Below the pieces are notes generated by a model that was not told the DNA's origin, did not search any database, and saw only the letters and a program-made list of their open reading frames with translations. DNA of 64,000 bases from Sipunculus nudus. Lineage: Eukaryota; Annelida; Sipuncula; Golfingiida; Sipunculidae. The DNA is taken from assembly GCA_026874595.1 (NCBI GenBank), contig CM049321.1:496479-560478 (forward strand). The letters run 5' to 3'. Shown here piece after piece: positions 49,560-59,809 of the stretch. How positions within the stretch are numbered: position 1 is the first letter of the stretch; every line of letters begins with the position of its first letter. Both the position numbers and the translations under genes were made by a program.

Positions 49560-51956
49560 TTATACTTGCAATGTTACATTTGGCAAGTTAACGCTGAAAT
49601 CGGCAATTATCCTGTCTAATGTTTCTTGTGAAAACTGATTCATTGATAAATCAAGTTCTTTGAGGTTTTTCAGAGAAAGCCATAGATCTGTTGTGATTTG
49701 CAAATTGTCGCCAAAATGGTTGTTGGACAGACGTAGCAGTTTTAGTGATTCTGGTATTGCCTTTATTAAGTCACGGACTTGATCACATGCAAGTTGCGTG
49801 TTGCTCATATCAATTGCTCTCAGGTTGATGCAGTATGGCAACTGCGTGATCAAAGTATCCGCATTTTCTGCGCTAATGTTATTATTACTAAGATCAAGGA
49901 CAGAGAGTTTAGACAGACTGCTTAAAATGGAAAATAATTCATTCCATTCCGCGTTTTCGACGTCACGGGAAAGTACCATGCTGAGGTATAATTCGACAGT
50001 GTTTTTCAAACCGTGCTCCAATGATCTAGGCAACAATCTGAACCCCTCATTGTTCAGAGAGTGGTGTCCAAACTGTAGAACTTTAATGCGTTTCATCTCA
50101 GCAAGTTGTTTGATAACATTTGGGCGAATGCTCCCTTCACGCGAGTCAAACAGTCGAAGCTCCGAGACATGATGGAGGTGAGAAAACTGTTCCCCAAATG
50201 CCTCCATGACGGTCTTCCCTCCTTTATTCTTTGACAAGTCCAAGGTTTGAAGTCTGGACATCGAAGGAAAACACTTCACCAACTGCTCGAGTGATTTGTC
50301 ATTTAGGCCGCACTGCCTCAGCCTCAATACATGCAAGTGTTTGTTCACTTTGATGGCAAGAACAATCGAAGGCACGACTTTCTCGGAAACCCTGGTCCCT
50401 GCAAAGTCTATAGATTCAAGTCTTTTCATTTTGCATAATGCATTTGCAATAGACACAAGTTCTTGACTCTCTGTTCTGTTTTTGAAGTTTTTTATTTTTA
50501 TTTCCTGTAGTGACAACCCTTGCAACGGATGATCACTGGCTTTTTTCTCGTAATTCGGACATGCCTCCTGGCTGTACTCCATGCGTAGCCGAAGCGCGTC
50601 TTTTGGATGCAAACATGCTACCAGCCGTGAAAAATGCAGTTTCTGTGCACTTATAATAATATCGCGTACTTCACTGGCGTTTTGGAATAAATATGTTCTG
50701 ATCTCTGTGATCGAGTCCCTATGTGTGATATCAAGGTATACGATTTGAGGCAGACTGAATTTGGTCCTTCTATGTTCCTTCATATAGGCAAGCTGTAAGC
50801 TTGTTTTCTTGTGGGCCACATCTTCCGGGGAACCCAATATTACACTCTCCAGCTGATCCCTTACTCCTTGCTCTCCCAACCCGGACACGAACTTGATCAA
50901 CACCGAAGAGTCCTTAAGACAGTCCGGGCGATCAAAGAACAGGAGGAGGAGTTCCCTTCTTGTCTTGGGGTCACAGTTTACGATGTAGAATGAGACAAAG
51001 TATTCATGAAGAGTCTTGTGTGGAAATGTCACCAATTTCTCACCGATGACACCGGTCTGGTCTATGAGAAATCCTAACTGCCACGCACTTTTGCTGAGAT
51101 CAGATTGACTACAATCAAAAGGAAATGACAGTTGTCCCTTCTTGAATGCTTCCGTCGCCACCTCTCCAATGAGCATCAGTTCACTCTTCATGATTTCCAT
51201 GACCGTTTCCAAGGACATGATTTGTGAAACCCGTTTATCCTGTTTGCAACAAAGACATTGTACAAAACTGGTATAGAAACCGGTAACGGTATCAGGGAGC
51301 TGCTGTCGTTCGCTCCACACAATGCAAATAAGGAGCAAAACGGCAGGGAAACGGCTGAGCCTTTTAAGCTCGTCCGAATCATTGATGACCTTCAACAGAG
51401 TCTCCACATCAACAGAATCATGAAACAATTTTTCAATATATTCTTTCTTACTCTTTTCCGGGAATCCCTTCAAGTAGAGTTGAACATCTGGAAATTTTAG
51501 GTGTTTCATTATATCGTCGAAATGGAACGATGGCGGTTGTCTTGATGTGACGAGAATATTGACATATGGCAGTTTTGCTCGCTTGGCGATTGCAGTTATG
51601 GCAGGACAAACGTACTCAGGGTATTCGTCAAAGCCTTCAAGGATTATGAGGGTTCTTTCTTGAAACGTGTCTATATGTTTGGCGAGTTCAGTTGCATCCT
51701 TGGTAGTCATGGTAAACTGCCTCTTCAGAACATCAACAAAACTAGACTTTACAGTGATATCCCTCATGAAGATTGGGAGAACAAACTTGAACTGGCTGAG
51801 CACTGCTTTCATCTTTTCTTGTATCCTGACAGCTACACACTGTAGCTTACTCCGTAAATAAATTGCCCAATCATAGCAAATTCTTTTCATGAGCGTGGTT
51901 TTCCCAGATCCCGCTGGTCCTTCCAGGTACATGTATATTCCTTTTCCCAATAACAC
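49560..51956 (-). CDS. NLR exon 7: NACHT and leucine-rich repeats
   Basis: 799 codons including TAA. VLLGKGIYMYLEGPAGSGKT starts right after acceptor TTTTACAG (first codon GTG = Val, not a start). Walker A, Walker B with Glu in place of the first Asp (ILEGFDEY), LVTSRQPP (sensor 1 Arg), FPHKTLHEYFVSFYIV winged-helix, then LRRs such as LQTLDLSKNKG, LSVLDLSNNNIS, LRAIDMSNTQL, LKLLRLSNNHFG, LKELDLSMNQFS. The LRRs share one exon with NACHT, unlike vertebrate NLRs where each repeat is usually a separate exon. Confidence 0.9.
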   Translation of the reverse strand: MLLGKGIYMYLEGPAGSGKTTLMKRICYDWAIYLRSKLQCVAVRIQEKMKAVLSQFKFVLPIFMRDITVKSSFVDVLKRQFTMTTKDATELAKHIDTFQERTLIILEGFDEYPEYVCPAITAIAKRAKLPYVNILVTSRQPPSFHFDDIMKHLKFPDVQLYLKGFPEKSKKEYIEKLFHDSVDVETLLKVINDSDELKRLSRFPAVLLLICIVWSERQQLPDTVTGFYTSFVQCLCCKQDKRVSQIMSLETVMEIMKSELMLIGEVATEAFKKGQLSFPFDCSQSDLSKSAWQLGFLIDQTGVIGEKLVTFPHKTLHEYFVSFYIVNCDPKTRRELLLLFFDRPDCLKDSSVLIKFVSGLGEQGVRDQLESVILGSPEDVAHKKTSLQLAYMKEHRRTKFSLPQIVYLDITHRDSITEIRTYLFQNASEVRDIIISAQKLHFSRLVACLHPKDALRLRMEYSQEACPNYEKKASDHPLQGLSLQEIKIKNFKNRTESQELVSIANALCKMKRLESIDFAGTRVSEKVVPSIVLAIKVNKHLHVLRLRQCGLNDKSLEQLVKCFPSMSRLQTLDLSKNKGGKTVMEAFGEQFSHLHHVSELRLFDSREGSIRPNVIKQLAEMKRIKVLQFGHHSLNNEGFRLLPRSLEHGLKNTVELYLSMVLSRDVENAEWNELFSILSSLSKLSVLDLSNNNISAENADTLITQLPYCINLRAIDMSNTQLACDQVRDLIKAIPESLKLLRLSNNHFGDNLQITTDLWLSLKNLKELDLSMNQFSQETLDRIIADFSVNLPNVTLQV

Positions 51957-54900
51957 CTGTAAAATTATTAAATGGAACCTTTTAGTACTTCAAGTTCACT
52001 CATACTATTCACAAACGACACTGATAAACCGGCATCATGAATCAATGTAGATTATTTTGATGACGAAAGTCATTTTAGTAGAGTAGGTAATGAGTAACGC
52101 TGTAAATTGAAACAGTTATTTTTTTTTGGTTTCTTCTCATAAAAAATTACCTGCGGGAATATGTCGGCATAACTTTCAAGGTCTTCCTGGACTATGTCGG
52201 TTGCGTCCTGCCTTGCACGGGAACAAAGGAGGAAAGTATCAAGTTTTTCAATATCTTCTGTAACAGCACCATCTTGACAGGACCAGGCCGGAATTTTCCC
52301 ACACAGCCGTAAAACAGCAGATATTAGTAGCGCCTGTATCCCAGCGAAAGGCAAAGTCTTTCTTCTTGAGACACCATCACCTGAAACGGGTTATAAAAAT
52401 TTCAGTAACTGAATATTTAACCATTTCGTTTAATTTGACAGCTGAGTAGGTAAAGCACAGTAAAAATGTGATTACGTTTCGGGCTGCTTTCGTATGATAA
52501 CACATACAATGTGGGAAAGGCATATACTGTGCGCTATACTAAATAAAATGTTCCAATGTCCAGCATTTGAAGGTAAGGCAGTGACATCAACATACGACCA
52601 ATAAAGACCAATAAAGTTACACATGGAACATAACTAATATAAGAATACCATTTGCAAGGAAACCAACTCTGTACCAACACCCAGCCAATATACCCTGACG
52701 TCAAACTCTTGTTGTCTAATGATTAACTTGAAAAAAATAAATACCAAACATTGTGTCAAACAATTTGGTTAGATGAACATTAACCTATATTGTTTTGTTT
52801 TCCAATGCTACATCATAGTGATATTTCACCAACCAGTAGTCATTTTCCTCGCCGGATCCAGCTCCTTAGCCAGGTTGCTGTGATCATACTTGACAAGACA
52901 ATCGATAAATTGACCCCAGTTTAGGTTCAGCTTGTTGTGAAGAAGTCTGACAAAATCCGACTTCCTGTCATCTGAGTGCTGAATAGAGATATATTCCCAT
53001 ATTTTCCATATATTGTCCCACAGCATCAGATTGAAGACATTCAAACATTATAGTCAGCTTTATAAACAACAGAGGAGTACTTGTATCCAAATGTATAATA
53101 CATATTAGTAACTGCATTTCTTACTCAGATGAAGTAAAATGATACGCCACGTTCCATTTAACAAAGTGTTATAAAAGATAAGTGTATTACTGGGAACATT
53201 CTTCGTCAAATTTATTCCGGGGGGGGTTTACTATGAACCGCCAGGTACAGGCTGAGATCACATATATATATATATATATGTTGGCAGAAATGCCTATACT
53301 CCTCATAAGACGGCTCTCAGTCATGATTGTATAGCTCTTCAACCAACACCTTTAATCTCGAACTGACAGTATCTGTTTCGGCTTTATACTTACAACCATT
53401 CCAAATTCGGTTGGACCTTTCGGCCATTTGGTCATTTCAAACTTAAATTTATGTGTTGTATTTTGGTGGTCTGATAATCGAACTCATGTTTCCTCCAGCT
53501 TTTACCTGTGCTCAGCCCCCCTAGACCACGGAAGTTTAGATGTGTGGCAGGGCGTATTAATAGCCTTCAAACAGTTGATATACATCAAATATGACAAGGA
53601 AAACAACTAAGTTGGATGTCATGTTTAACTTACTCTAACCATTTCCACTTCGTTGTCTGTAAAAACGCCCTCCGTTCCTAAACCTTCTAAAAGTGCCGTC
53701 GTTTCAAGGTTGATCATTTTCATGATGTGATCCCTTTTTTCCCGTATTGCAGCTTTTTGATCGAAGAATGGTACGCTGCCTGCAAATATATCAACAGTTA
53801 CTTCTGTATCTTTATATTTACTAATATAATAAATAATGATAAAAGTGCATACTTGTCCATAAAATAAAATAATAAAGGATTTGTCAATAACAAGTGTAAT
53901 GAGAATTCCTTATACGATCAAGGATGTATTCTTCATTTGGCAACTTTGTTTAATACAAAGTTATATTTCAACAATAGTGTTATTTAAGTGTTATGTTGAA
54001 TGAGGGCTGTGTTGTCGGTAACATTGACACCTCATAATGACGGAGCTAATAAACATTCCTGCCGTTGTTCTTATTTCGAATTGTAATGTTTCTTGTAATA
54101 CTAACCCTCCTCAGCATGTGTTATGAAAATTTCAGGAATCCTCGGATTTTCCTCTGCTTGAGTTACCTTCCTCTTAAAATAAAACCAACATTTAAAAAGT
54201 GCTTAAATTATGCATTAAACAAAAGAACTCCGTACCTTTTTAAGCTGAACGGTTGAACTATTTATTGTAACATTATTACCAATTAAAAAGATCAACTGCT
54301 TTGAGCTATTCAGGATAGATTGTCCAAACGATATTTTCAAATATCTACCCATTTTCTCCCATCTGCTGCTAGATACAATTAACAGTGCGACTTCAAAGAT
54401 TTAACCACTGCTGATAAGATGCTTTTCTTAATCATGGTTTGTGCAGAAGAAAACTTTTGATTATATAGATTTTTCATTCAAAGTACAGAGTATATACTCC
54501 TGAATTTATAAAATATCGATTTCAATCAAATTTAGCGTATCCTTACCTGCTCTCGTTCGACTATTTCGGCCAGACATTCCTGATGGGAGAGTTTAAGTGC
54601 TTCGATAAACTTTCTGATACATCTCTCCGGTTTGAGCTGCAGGATTTCTAACAGTTTGGATATACGATCACCGACTACTGGATGATTTTTCTGTAGATAA
54701 TGTACTAATATCGCATCATATATAAAATAGTCTAGCATGAATTGTTACAGTGAAATCGTTAGTATATATATATATATTAATATATATGTTATGTTAAAAT
54801 AAATTGTGGGGTCTAGACAGTCGAGGGGTAAAACGCTCGGCTCTTCCCACTTGGCGACCTGGGTTCGATCCCAGGCGTGGCCATGAGAACGGGTTGTATA

Positions 54901-56054
54901 ATGACCCGTCAGAGGCCGGTGGTTTTCTCCGGTTTCTCCGGTTTCCTCCATCTTTGGACACTACCGAACGCACTACCTGAACCATGGAGAGTGCCTCAAT
55001 AAGTTATAATAACTATTTGTATAATCCATGTAAAAATAATAAATTTTAATATTTTTAAAATTATTAATAACATGGGAGCTAAAGGTCACCGGTTCAGACC
55101 CTGCCGGGGCCACAATTGACGTGACGGCATGGACGAGTTAGCTCCGCCCACCTTGGATACGGTTGCTAGGTAGGACATTAAACCAAAAAAGCGAGCTTCT
55201 TATACACGTGGAACCGGCACTTCAGCCGTATATCGCACCAGGCTTCAAACAGTATTAATTTTACCAAGAAAGCACCTTTAGGTTAAAAGTTTACATATAT
55301 AGGCTACAGAGATGTGTTAAATATAAAATTGAGAAGTTTGATGAATTTGCGCCCGTTTCTGCTCGATACGGCTGGTATCAGAGAACGAATCAGCTGACCC
55401 CTCTCATCAGCCTTGACACCTCAGCGGTTGGTTAAAATTTACAACTTGTTCAAGTCTAGCAGAACAAATTTGAAAAACAACAAAGTAACAGTTATTAAAA
55501 TATTTGTCTATGACATAGGGTGCAGTTTCATCAAAAAATTAAAGATGACAACGTAAAAAGTGTTGCTTCCATACAAGTTAAAGCGACATATATGCTGTCA
55601 TTGGATATAGGGGGGGGGGGGGCAACTCCTTTTTTATAATCATTAAAGGAAGCCTTGCTTAATATGTTTTGCTCAAGCAGAGATTTTATAACCTTTGAAA
55701 GTTAGTTAATTGGTCATCTAATTAAAATTAATAATAAAAATCGAACAAGTGTCAATACCAGTATTCAAACAATAAATTATTGAAGGGCAAGTAAAATCAC
55801 AGATGGTGTGTGACCATCACAACGTGTTTTTCTTTATAAAATTTAATATTCTGAGAAAATTATGAAATAAAACTGAAGTTGAAATTATTATAAAATATTG
55901 CATGTATATTGATGTTTTTAATAGGAAGCCTCCTGTTTATACACGGGAAGAAAGATGTGTGTACAAAAAGAAATTTAAATGCATGTATGATATAGATATT
56001 ATTTATGAAGGTCCTTAAGTCTTTTGTATTGTTTTAAAAGATGTGATGGGACAA

Positions 56055-56111
<57 letters not shown>

Positions 56112-58870
56112 GGGCGAATCAAGGGTTTGTAAACCGGGGAGGGTCCAACCCAGGAAGACTAATAAGAAACCTATAAAAGGGTCCCCTGCTCCAGAATTGT
56201 AGGCCAGAAAAAATAGTTTAAAATTCTGAAGAAAGGTTGTTGCGGCTCAACCCCTCCCACACGCCCTCTGGATCTGCCTGTATATAAACATTTGTGTTTA
56301 TGTGTGAGGGTGTGTGTTAAAAATAACTGTTTTATTTTATACATGTGCATATTATAGAAAATCTGCTGTTCTGTCAGTTAAGGTAACCTGTGGCAATAAT
56401 TTTTAGAATCTTCCTTTAGGCTTTAAACACTCAACAGTCAGTGACTCATGCATGTAATAATATAAATATATTGTATATATGTCAAGGAGAACTGAAGTGA
56501 TGCTCCATTTGTGACATACCTGTGGTATTTGTTTAGTATAAAAGACACTGTGACACATCAAAATATTATCTTCATAAAGATAATAACCATTAATGTTTAA
56601 TGGTGTTTTTATTTCATTTCTTTTTAATTCAGTCATTGAAAGTAAACACCGTTTCACTTCGTTATTACAACTTACAAGTATTTGTTATATATTCTGGTGT
56701 AATGCATCATTATAGCCTAAATGAACTGTGAATTAATTTTTATCAATTTCTCACTCAATTTCAATGAAATGTACATAATAGGTGTTAACACATATTGTCA
56801 GCGAAAAATTTTATCTTGTTTATTGTTGAACAGGGACATTTTAAGGATTATTTTCTAATTATGACTCATGGCTGTCATAATGTCTGATTCCAAGTGGATT
56901 AATTATAATAACAAATATGAATTTTTTATCGCTTTTTGTTTACTACTAGCTAAAAAATAGCATTTTTCCCTTCTCTTTCTTAAACCCCCCTGCCCCCCCC
57001 CCCCCCCCCTCAGCAGGATACATATGCGGCCATAGAATGCAATATTATTATTGTTTTATATTATATAAAAAAATCAACAAGCTATGTGATCACTAAATAT
57101 ATTAAGTTTTGTAAATAACAGACAAATGAACAGACCAAATTTTTGTGAAAAATATAAATATTATACCTTTAATATAGCCGACAGTTACACATATTAATTT
57201 TATTAAAGAACAGCTCAATGATTCAAGATTGTACCTTTGTCTTTCGGTAGTTTCTTGACGATTTTTTGTTTTTTTTTTTTTTTTTTTTGTCAATTGAACA
57301 ATCAGAAGATCTAGGTCGATCACCAAAATCTGAGTTCGCGCTTTTATCACACCAACAGGTCTGTGAGTTGTTAAGTTCTAACACCAGTATTCCAGTAATC
57401 AGTAAGGCAGTAATAGCCGTCTTGCATCTTTGAGTGCCAATAAATGCATACTGTTATGTAAATTGTCGACATGGTTACAATATAAAGCAGAGGGCTATAC
57501 AATTAAACTTGTATCCTCGTCAATAAAAGTTACTGACCTTTTACCAGAGATATATCAAATATATTTTTGGTAACAGCAGATAGCATATCGTCGCATGCAT
57601 ATGAACACATGAATACTGCATATCGTCCCATGCACATGAACACATGGGAGTGGGAGACGCTGTGATTCGACAGGGCCAAGATTGATACATTTTGTTTATA
57701 CCCATCAACTTTAAAGAGTGAAGCGCTGGTGTGGGGAAAATGTAACACTTTTTAGCACTGGTTACAGGCCAGTGTTTACCAATAGATGGTATATAGGATC
57801 ATATAGGTTGCGTCTTTTGATTAACTGAAAATTTCATGTGTCATTATGGACTCAGTATATGACAGGGCCAAATCGGGCCTGCATGCCTTGTCCCATCCCT
57901 GCGTTTCTCCTCGTCTTGTGATTTTATTACGAACAGAAGGAAGAAAACAGATTGCTGTTACTTTGAATGATACCTGGGGTAACTTTTATAAAAATTTAAC
58001 AACATATGCCTCGACCGTACTAAAAATAAAACATATTTATTATAAGAGGTCCATCGAGCATTTATAGTTGAAAGTTTACACACGTGTCAGGAATGTCCGA
58101 CCTGATGTCCGACCTCCAGGTGTGTTTACATGGCCTCGTTTTCAGTCCGGCAATAACGTTCGCTGATTGGCTAATAGAGCTGTCGATCATGCACTCGCCG
58201 TCAGGTCAATTGTATAATGGTGAAACCGCCATAGTGCTCATGAGATACGTTATATAGACATAAAAATATAAGGTGTCTCTAACTGACTGACATGGTCAAC
58301 TCTAGGTTTAAAAAACTAACAAAGGAAAAATACAACTATGTGGAATCACCTAGAATATTGGTCTATTTTTAGTCTACATGAAGCATTTACAGCAGATCTC
58401 TGTGCTGCCTGAAGAACAAAGTAGATAAAACCAGAACGAAAATGTAGGCTGCCTTAGATCAGCGGTGTTAACAAATCTGATAGTCATTCAGAGATTATCA
58501 ATGTGGGAAGATTATATAATTTGGAATGTGGTCAGTCAGATAAGACAAATCTATTTGTCAAGAAATTTATTAAATGCGTGTTACGGTTGGAATGACATAT
58601 ATACCAAAACTGTGCTAAATCGAAACTAAATTCCTCACTCATGTTGATAGGAAAAACAGATAATTAGTATTTATTATTTTTACAGGTGGCTTAAATTTGA
58701 TGTTTTCTCCACTTACCTCGATACTTTCCTTCTCGGCCTTGGTCACACAACCCTTGCTGACCAGGTGACTCCAGAAGAGCGTGCTGAGCTTCATGTGGGT
58801 CACCAAGGTGTCACGATGACTCTCTATTATGACTCTGTTCTTCTCAGACAAGGACATCCTGTTATTCTCA
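49560..58870 (-). CDS. NOD-like receptor: CARD-CARD-NACHT-LRR (7 exons)
   Basis: Coding exons on the minus strand, 5' to 3': 58857-58717, 54690-54547, 54172-54106, 53779-53634, 52978-52834, 52380-52151, 51956-49560. All splice sites are GT/AG and phases agree (0,0,1,0,1,0); the sum is 3270 nt, 1089 residues. Layout: CARD1 (about 1-95), linker (96-118), CARD2 (about 120-212), spacer (to 291), NACHT (from about 297, Walker A GPAGSGKTT at 304-312, Walker B LIILEGFDEY near 394-403), winged-helix signature FPHKTLHEYFVSFYIV, and about seven RI-type leucine-rich repeats to the end. This is the NOD2 order; such proteins sense ligands by the LRRs and recruit CARD adaptors after NACHT oligomerisation. 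Each CARD is split by a phase-0 intron at a similar place. The first intron is 4 kb and holds two SINEs. A 13-nt 5' UTR follows a splice acceptor at 58871, so at least one noncoding exon lies upstream. Confidence 0.8.
52151..52380 (-). CDS. NLR exon 6: CARD-to-NACHT spacer
   Basis: DGVSRRKTLPFAGIQALLIS, then CGKIPAWSCQDGAVTEDIEK and ATDIVQEDLESYADIFPQ. Acceptor CCGTTTCAG, donor CAG|GTAATT. No named domain; it leads directly into the NACHT exon. Confidence 0.75.
52834..52978 (-). CDS. NLR exon 5: CARD2 C-terminal half
   Basis: HSDDRKSDFVRLLHNKLNLN then WGQFIDCLVKYDHSNLAKEL and DPARKMTT. CARD helices 4-6. Acceptor CTCTATTCAG; donor CTG|GTTGGT (weak) is the one that keeps phase 1. Confidence 0.75.
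53263..53279. repeat. (TA)n microsatellite in NLR intron
   Basis: Short TA run after a G7 run at about 53219-53226. Confidence 0.8.
53465..53535 (-). repeat. tRNA-derived SINE head in NLR intron
   Basis: The reverse complement starts CTTCCGTGGTCTAGGGGGGC, with TGAGCACAGG (box A region) and ATGAGTTCGATTATC (box B-like, plus 53472-53484). The body toward 53340 is poorly preserved. Confidence 0.5.
53634..53779 (-). CDS. NLR exon 4: CARD2 N-terminal half
   Basis: SVPFFDQKAAIREKRDHIMK, then LETTALLEGLGTEGVFTDNE and VEMVR|GTAAGT. Pattern of CARD helices 1-3 (R..i.....LL..L...gv.t..e...i). Acceptor ATTTGCAG. Confidence 0.8.
54106..54172 (-). CDS. NLR exon 3: inter-CARD linker
   Basis: 67 nt, RKVTQAEENPRIPEIFITHA then EE and one base; acceptor ATTTTAAG, donor GAGG|GTTAGT. 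It is needed to convert phase 0 (exon 2) to phase 1 (exon 4 start) and fits exactly, which is the main support. No domain. Confidence 0.55.
54547..54690 (-). CDS. NLR exon 2: CARD1 C-terminal half
   Basis: 48 codons, KNHPVVGDRISKLLEILQLK then RKFIEALKLSHQECLAEIVE, ending REQ|GTAAGG. Matches CARD helices 4-6 (F..AL.....LA..V). Acceptor TTATCTACAG, phase 0 both sides. Confidence 0.8.
54808..55042 (+). repeat. tRNA-derived SINE in NLR intron 1
   Basis: GGGTCTAGACAGTCGAGGGG (box A region), GGGTTCGATCCCAGGCGTGG (box B at 54861-54872), a body with GGTGGTTTTCTCCGG and CCGGTTTCCTCC, and an A/T-rich tail TAAAAATAATAAATTTTAA. Orientation is opposite to the gene. The body matches the minus-strand fragment at 14376-14460. 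Confidence 0.7.
55070..55250 (+). repeat. Second SINE-like fragment in NLR intron 1
   Basis: Box B-like CCGGTTCAGACCCTGCCGGG (about 55089-55108), body, and AGGTAGGACATTAAACCAAA (about 55170-55190) as seen at the ends of many invertebrate SINEs. The box A half appears lost. Confidence 0.5.
55608..55622. repeat. Poly-G run
   Basis: About 14 consecutive G in the NLR first intron. Confidence 0.8.
56059..56108. repeat. (TA)n microsatellite
   Basis: About 25 TA dinucleotides in the NLR first intron. Confidence 0.9.
56986..57010. repeat. Poly-C tract
   Basis: C-rich run (CCCCCCTGCCCCC... then 15 or more C), in the NLR first intron. A T22-type run follows at about 57269-57288. Confidence 0.8.
58717..58870 (-). 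CDS. NLR exon 1 (first coding): CARD1 N-terminal half
   Basis: ATG at 58857; MSLSEKNRVIIESHRDTLVT then MKLSTLFWSHLVSKGCVTKA and EKESIE|GTAAGT. Helices 1-3 of a CARD. 58858-58870 is 5' UTR after acceptor TTTATTTCAG. Confidence 0.8.
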
Positions 58871-59230
58871 CTGAAATAAAAATGTTGTGAATTATTATTA
58901 ATTAGATTGTCATTTAATATCTTTTATTTTAAAGGCATGTTAATTCATGAAATAGTTATGGCACCTGTCCTGGTCAATAGTATCACAGTATGTAACATGG
59001 TCCTAACAGGACGGATGTTACAGTAGCTCATACGGTGGTGAGACATCAGACGTGACATAGACCATTAGTCGCAGAACAAGACCATAGCCGTAAACACACT
59101 GCGACACGTATGACACGCAGTGCAGGGAACGGAAAGGCTTAAAAGGCGTCTGTATGAATGAATTACCAACGCACCGGCCTATTTAAAAGCAAGAACTGGC
59201 ACGTAAACACACACACATATATATATAATA
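58840..59230 (-). repeat. Tandem duplication, copy 1 (includes NLR first coding exon start)
   Basis: Shares with 59370-59705: CTCTGTTC...AAGGACATCCT, ATTATTCTCACTGA, CAGACGTGACATAGA, ACACTGCGACACGTATGACA, GTATGAAT, GCACCGGCCT and AGCAAGAACTGGCAC, in the same order. The offset is about 533 bases at the left end. This copy includes about 90 bases missing from the other. Confidence 0.8.
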
Positions 59231-59287
59231 CTCAACTTGGCAAATTACCGGCACAGCTATACCCTTTCTTCTAAAAAAGATTAAGAG

Positions 59288-59290
<3 letters not shown>

Positions 59291-59354
<64 letters not shown>
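59291..59354. repeat. (TA)n microsatellite between duplicated copies
   Basis: Long TA run broken once by TACATACA. Confidence 0.9.
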
Positions 59355-59355
<1 letters not shown>

Positions 59356-59369
59356 CTCTATAACGGCTC

Positions 59370-59705
59370 TGTTCAACCTGAAAAGGACATCCTATTATTC
59401 TCACTGACATAAAAATATTGTGAATCATTTAATTATCATTGATTAAATTATCATTTAATTAATATATTTTAATTTTAATGGCATGTTAATTACAGAAGCT
59501 TATACGATGACGATTCATCAGACGTGACATAGATCATTAACCATTAGTCGCAGACGAAGACCATAGTCGTAACCACACTGCGACACGTATGACACTCAGT
59601 TCAAAGAAAGGAAATGCTTTAAAGGCCTCTGTATGAATAAGGTACCAATGCACCGGCCTGTTAAAAAGCAAGAACTGGCACATAAACACACATGTGTATA
59701 ATATA
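59370..59705 (-). repeat. Tandem duplication, copy 2 (duplicate splice acceptor and start codon)
   Basis: The minus strand keeps acceptor TTTATGTCAG, TGAGAATAATAGG and ATG (59390-59388), but the frame runs only MSFSG before a stop, because the copied exon breaks off after about 20 bases. Confidence 0.75.
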
Positions 59706-59735
59706 CATATACATTTATATATATATATACATATG

Positions 59736-59739
<4 letters not shown>

Positions 59740-59779
<40 letters not shown>

Positions 59780-59802
59780 GAGAGAGAGAGAGAGAGAGAG
59801 AG
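59740..59802. repeat. (TA)n(GA)n microsatellite
   Basis: TA run to about 59776 followed by about 12 GA dinucleotides. Confidence 0.9.
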
Positions 59803-59809
59803 CACAAAC

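Noticed and set aside
51956-51956. Start of the NLR protein at the NACHT exon
   Set aside because: The first codon is GTG next to a splice acceptor, and upstream exons join in phase; the protein starts at 58857.
54808-54880. Possible tRNA gene with a good box B
   Set aside because: It is followed by a SINE body and an A/T-rich tail, and a body relative exists at 14.4 kb.
57846-58067. 73-codon plus-strand frame in the NLR first intron
   Set aside because: No domain and no splice or promoter support.
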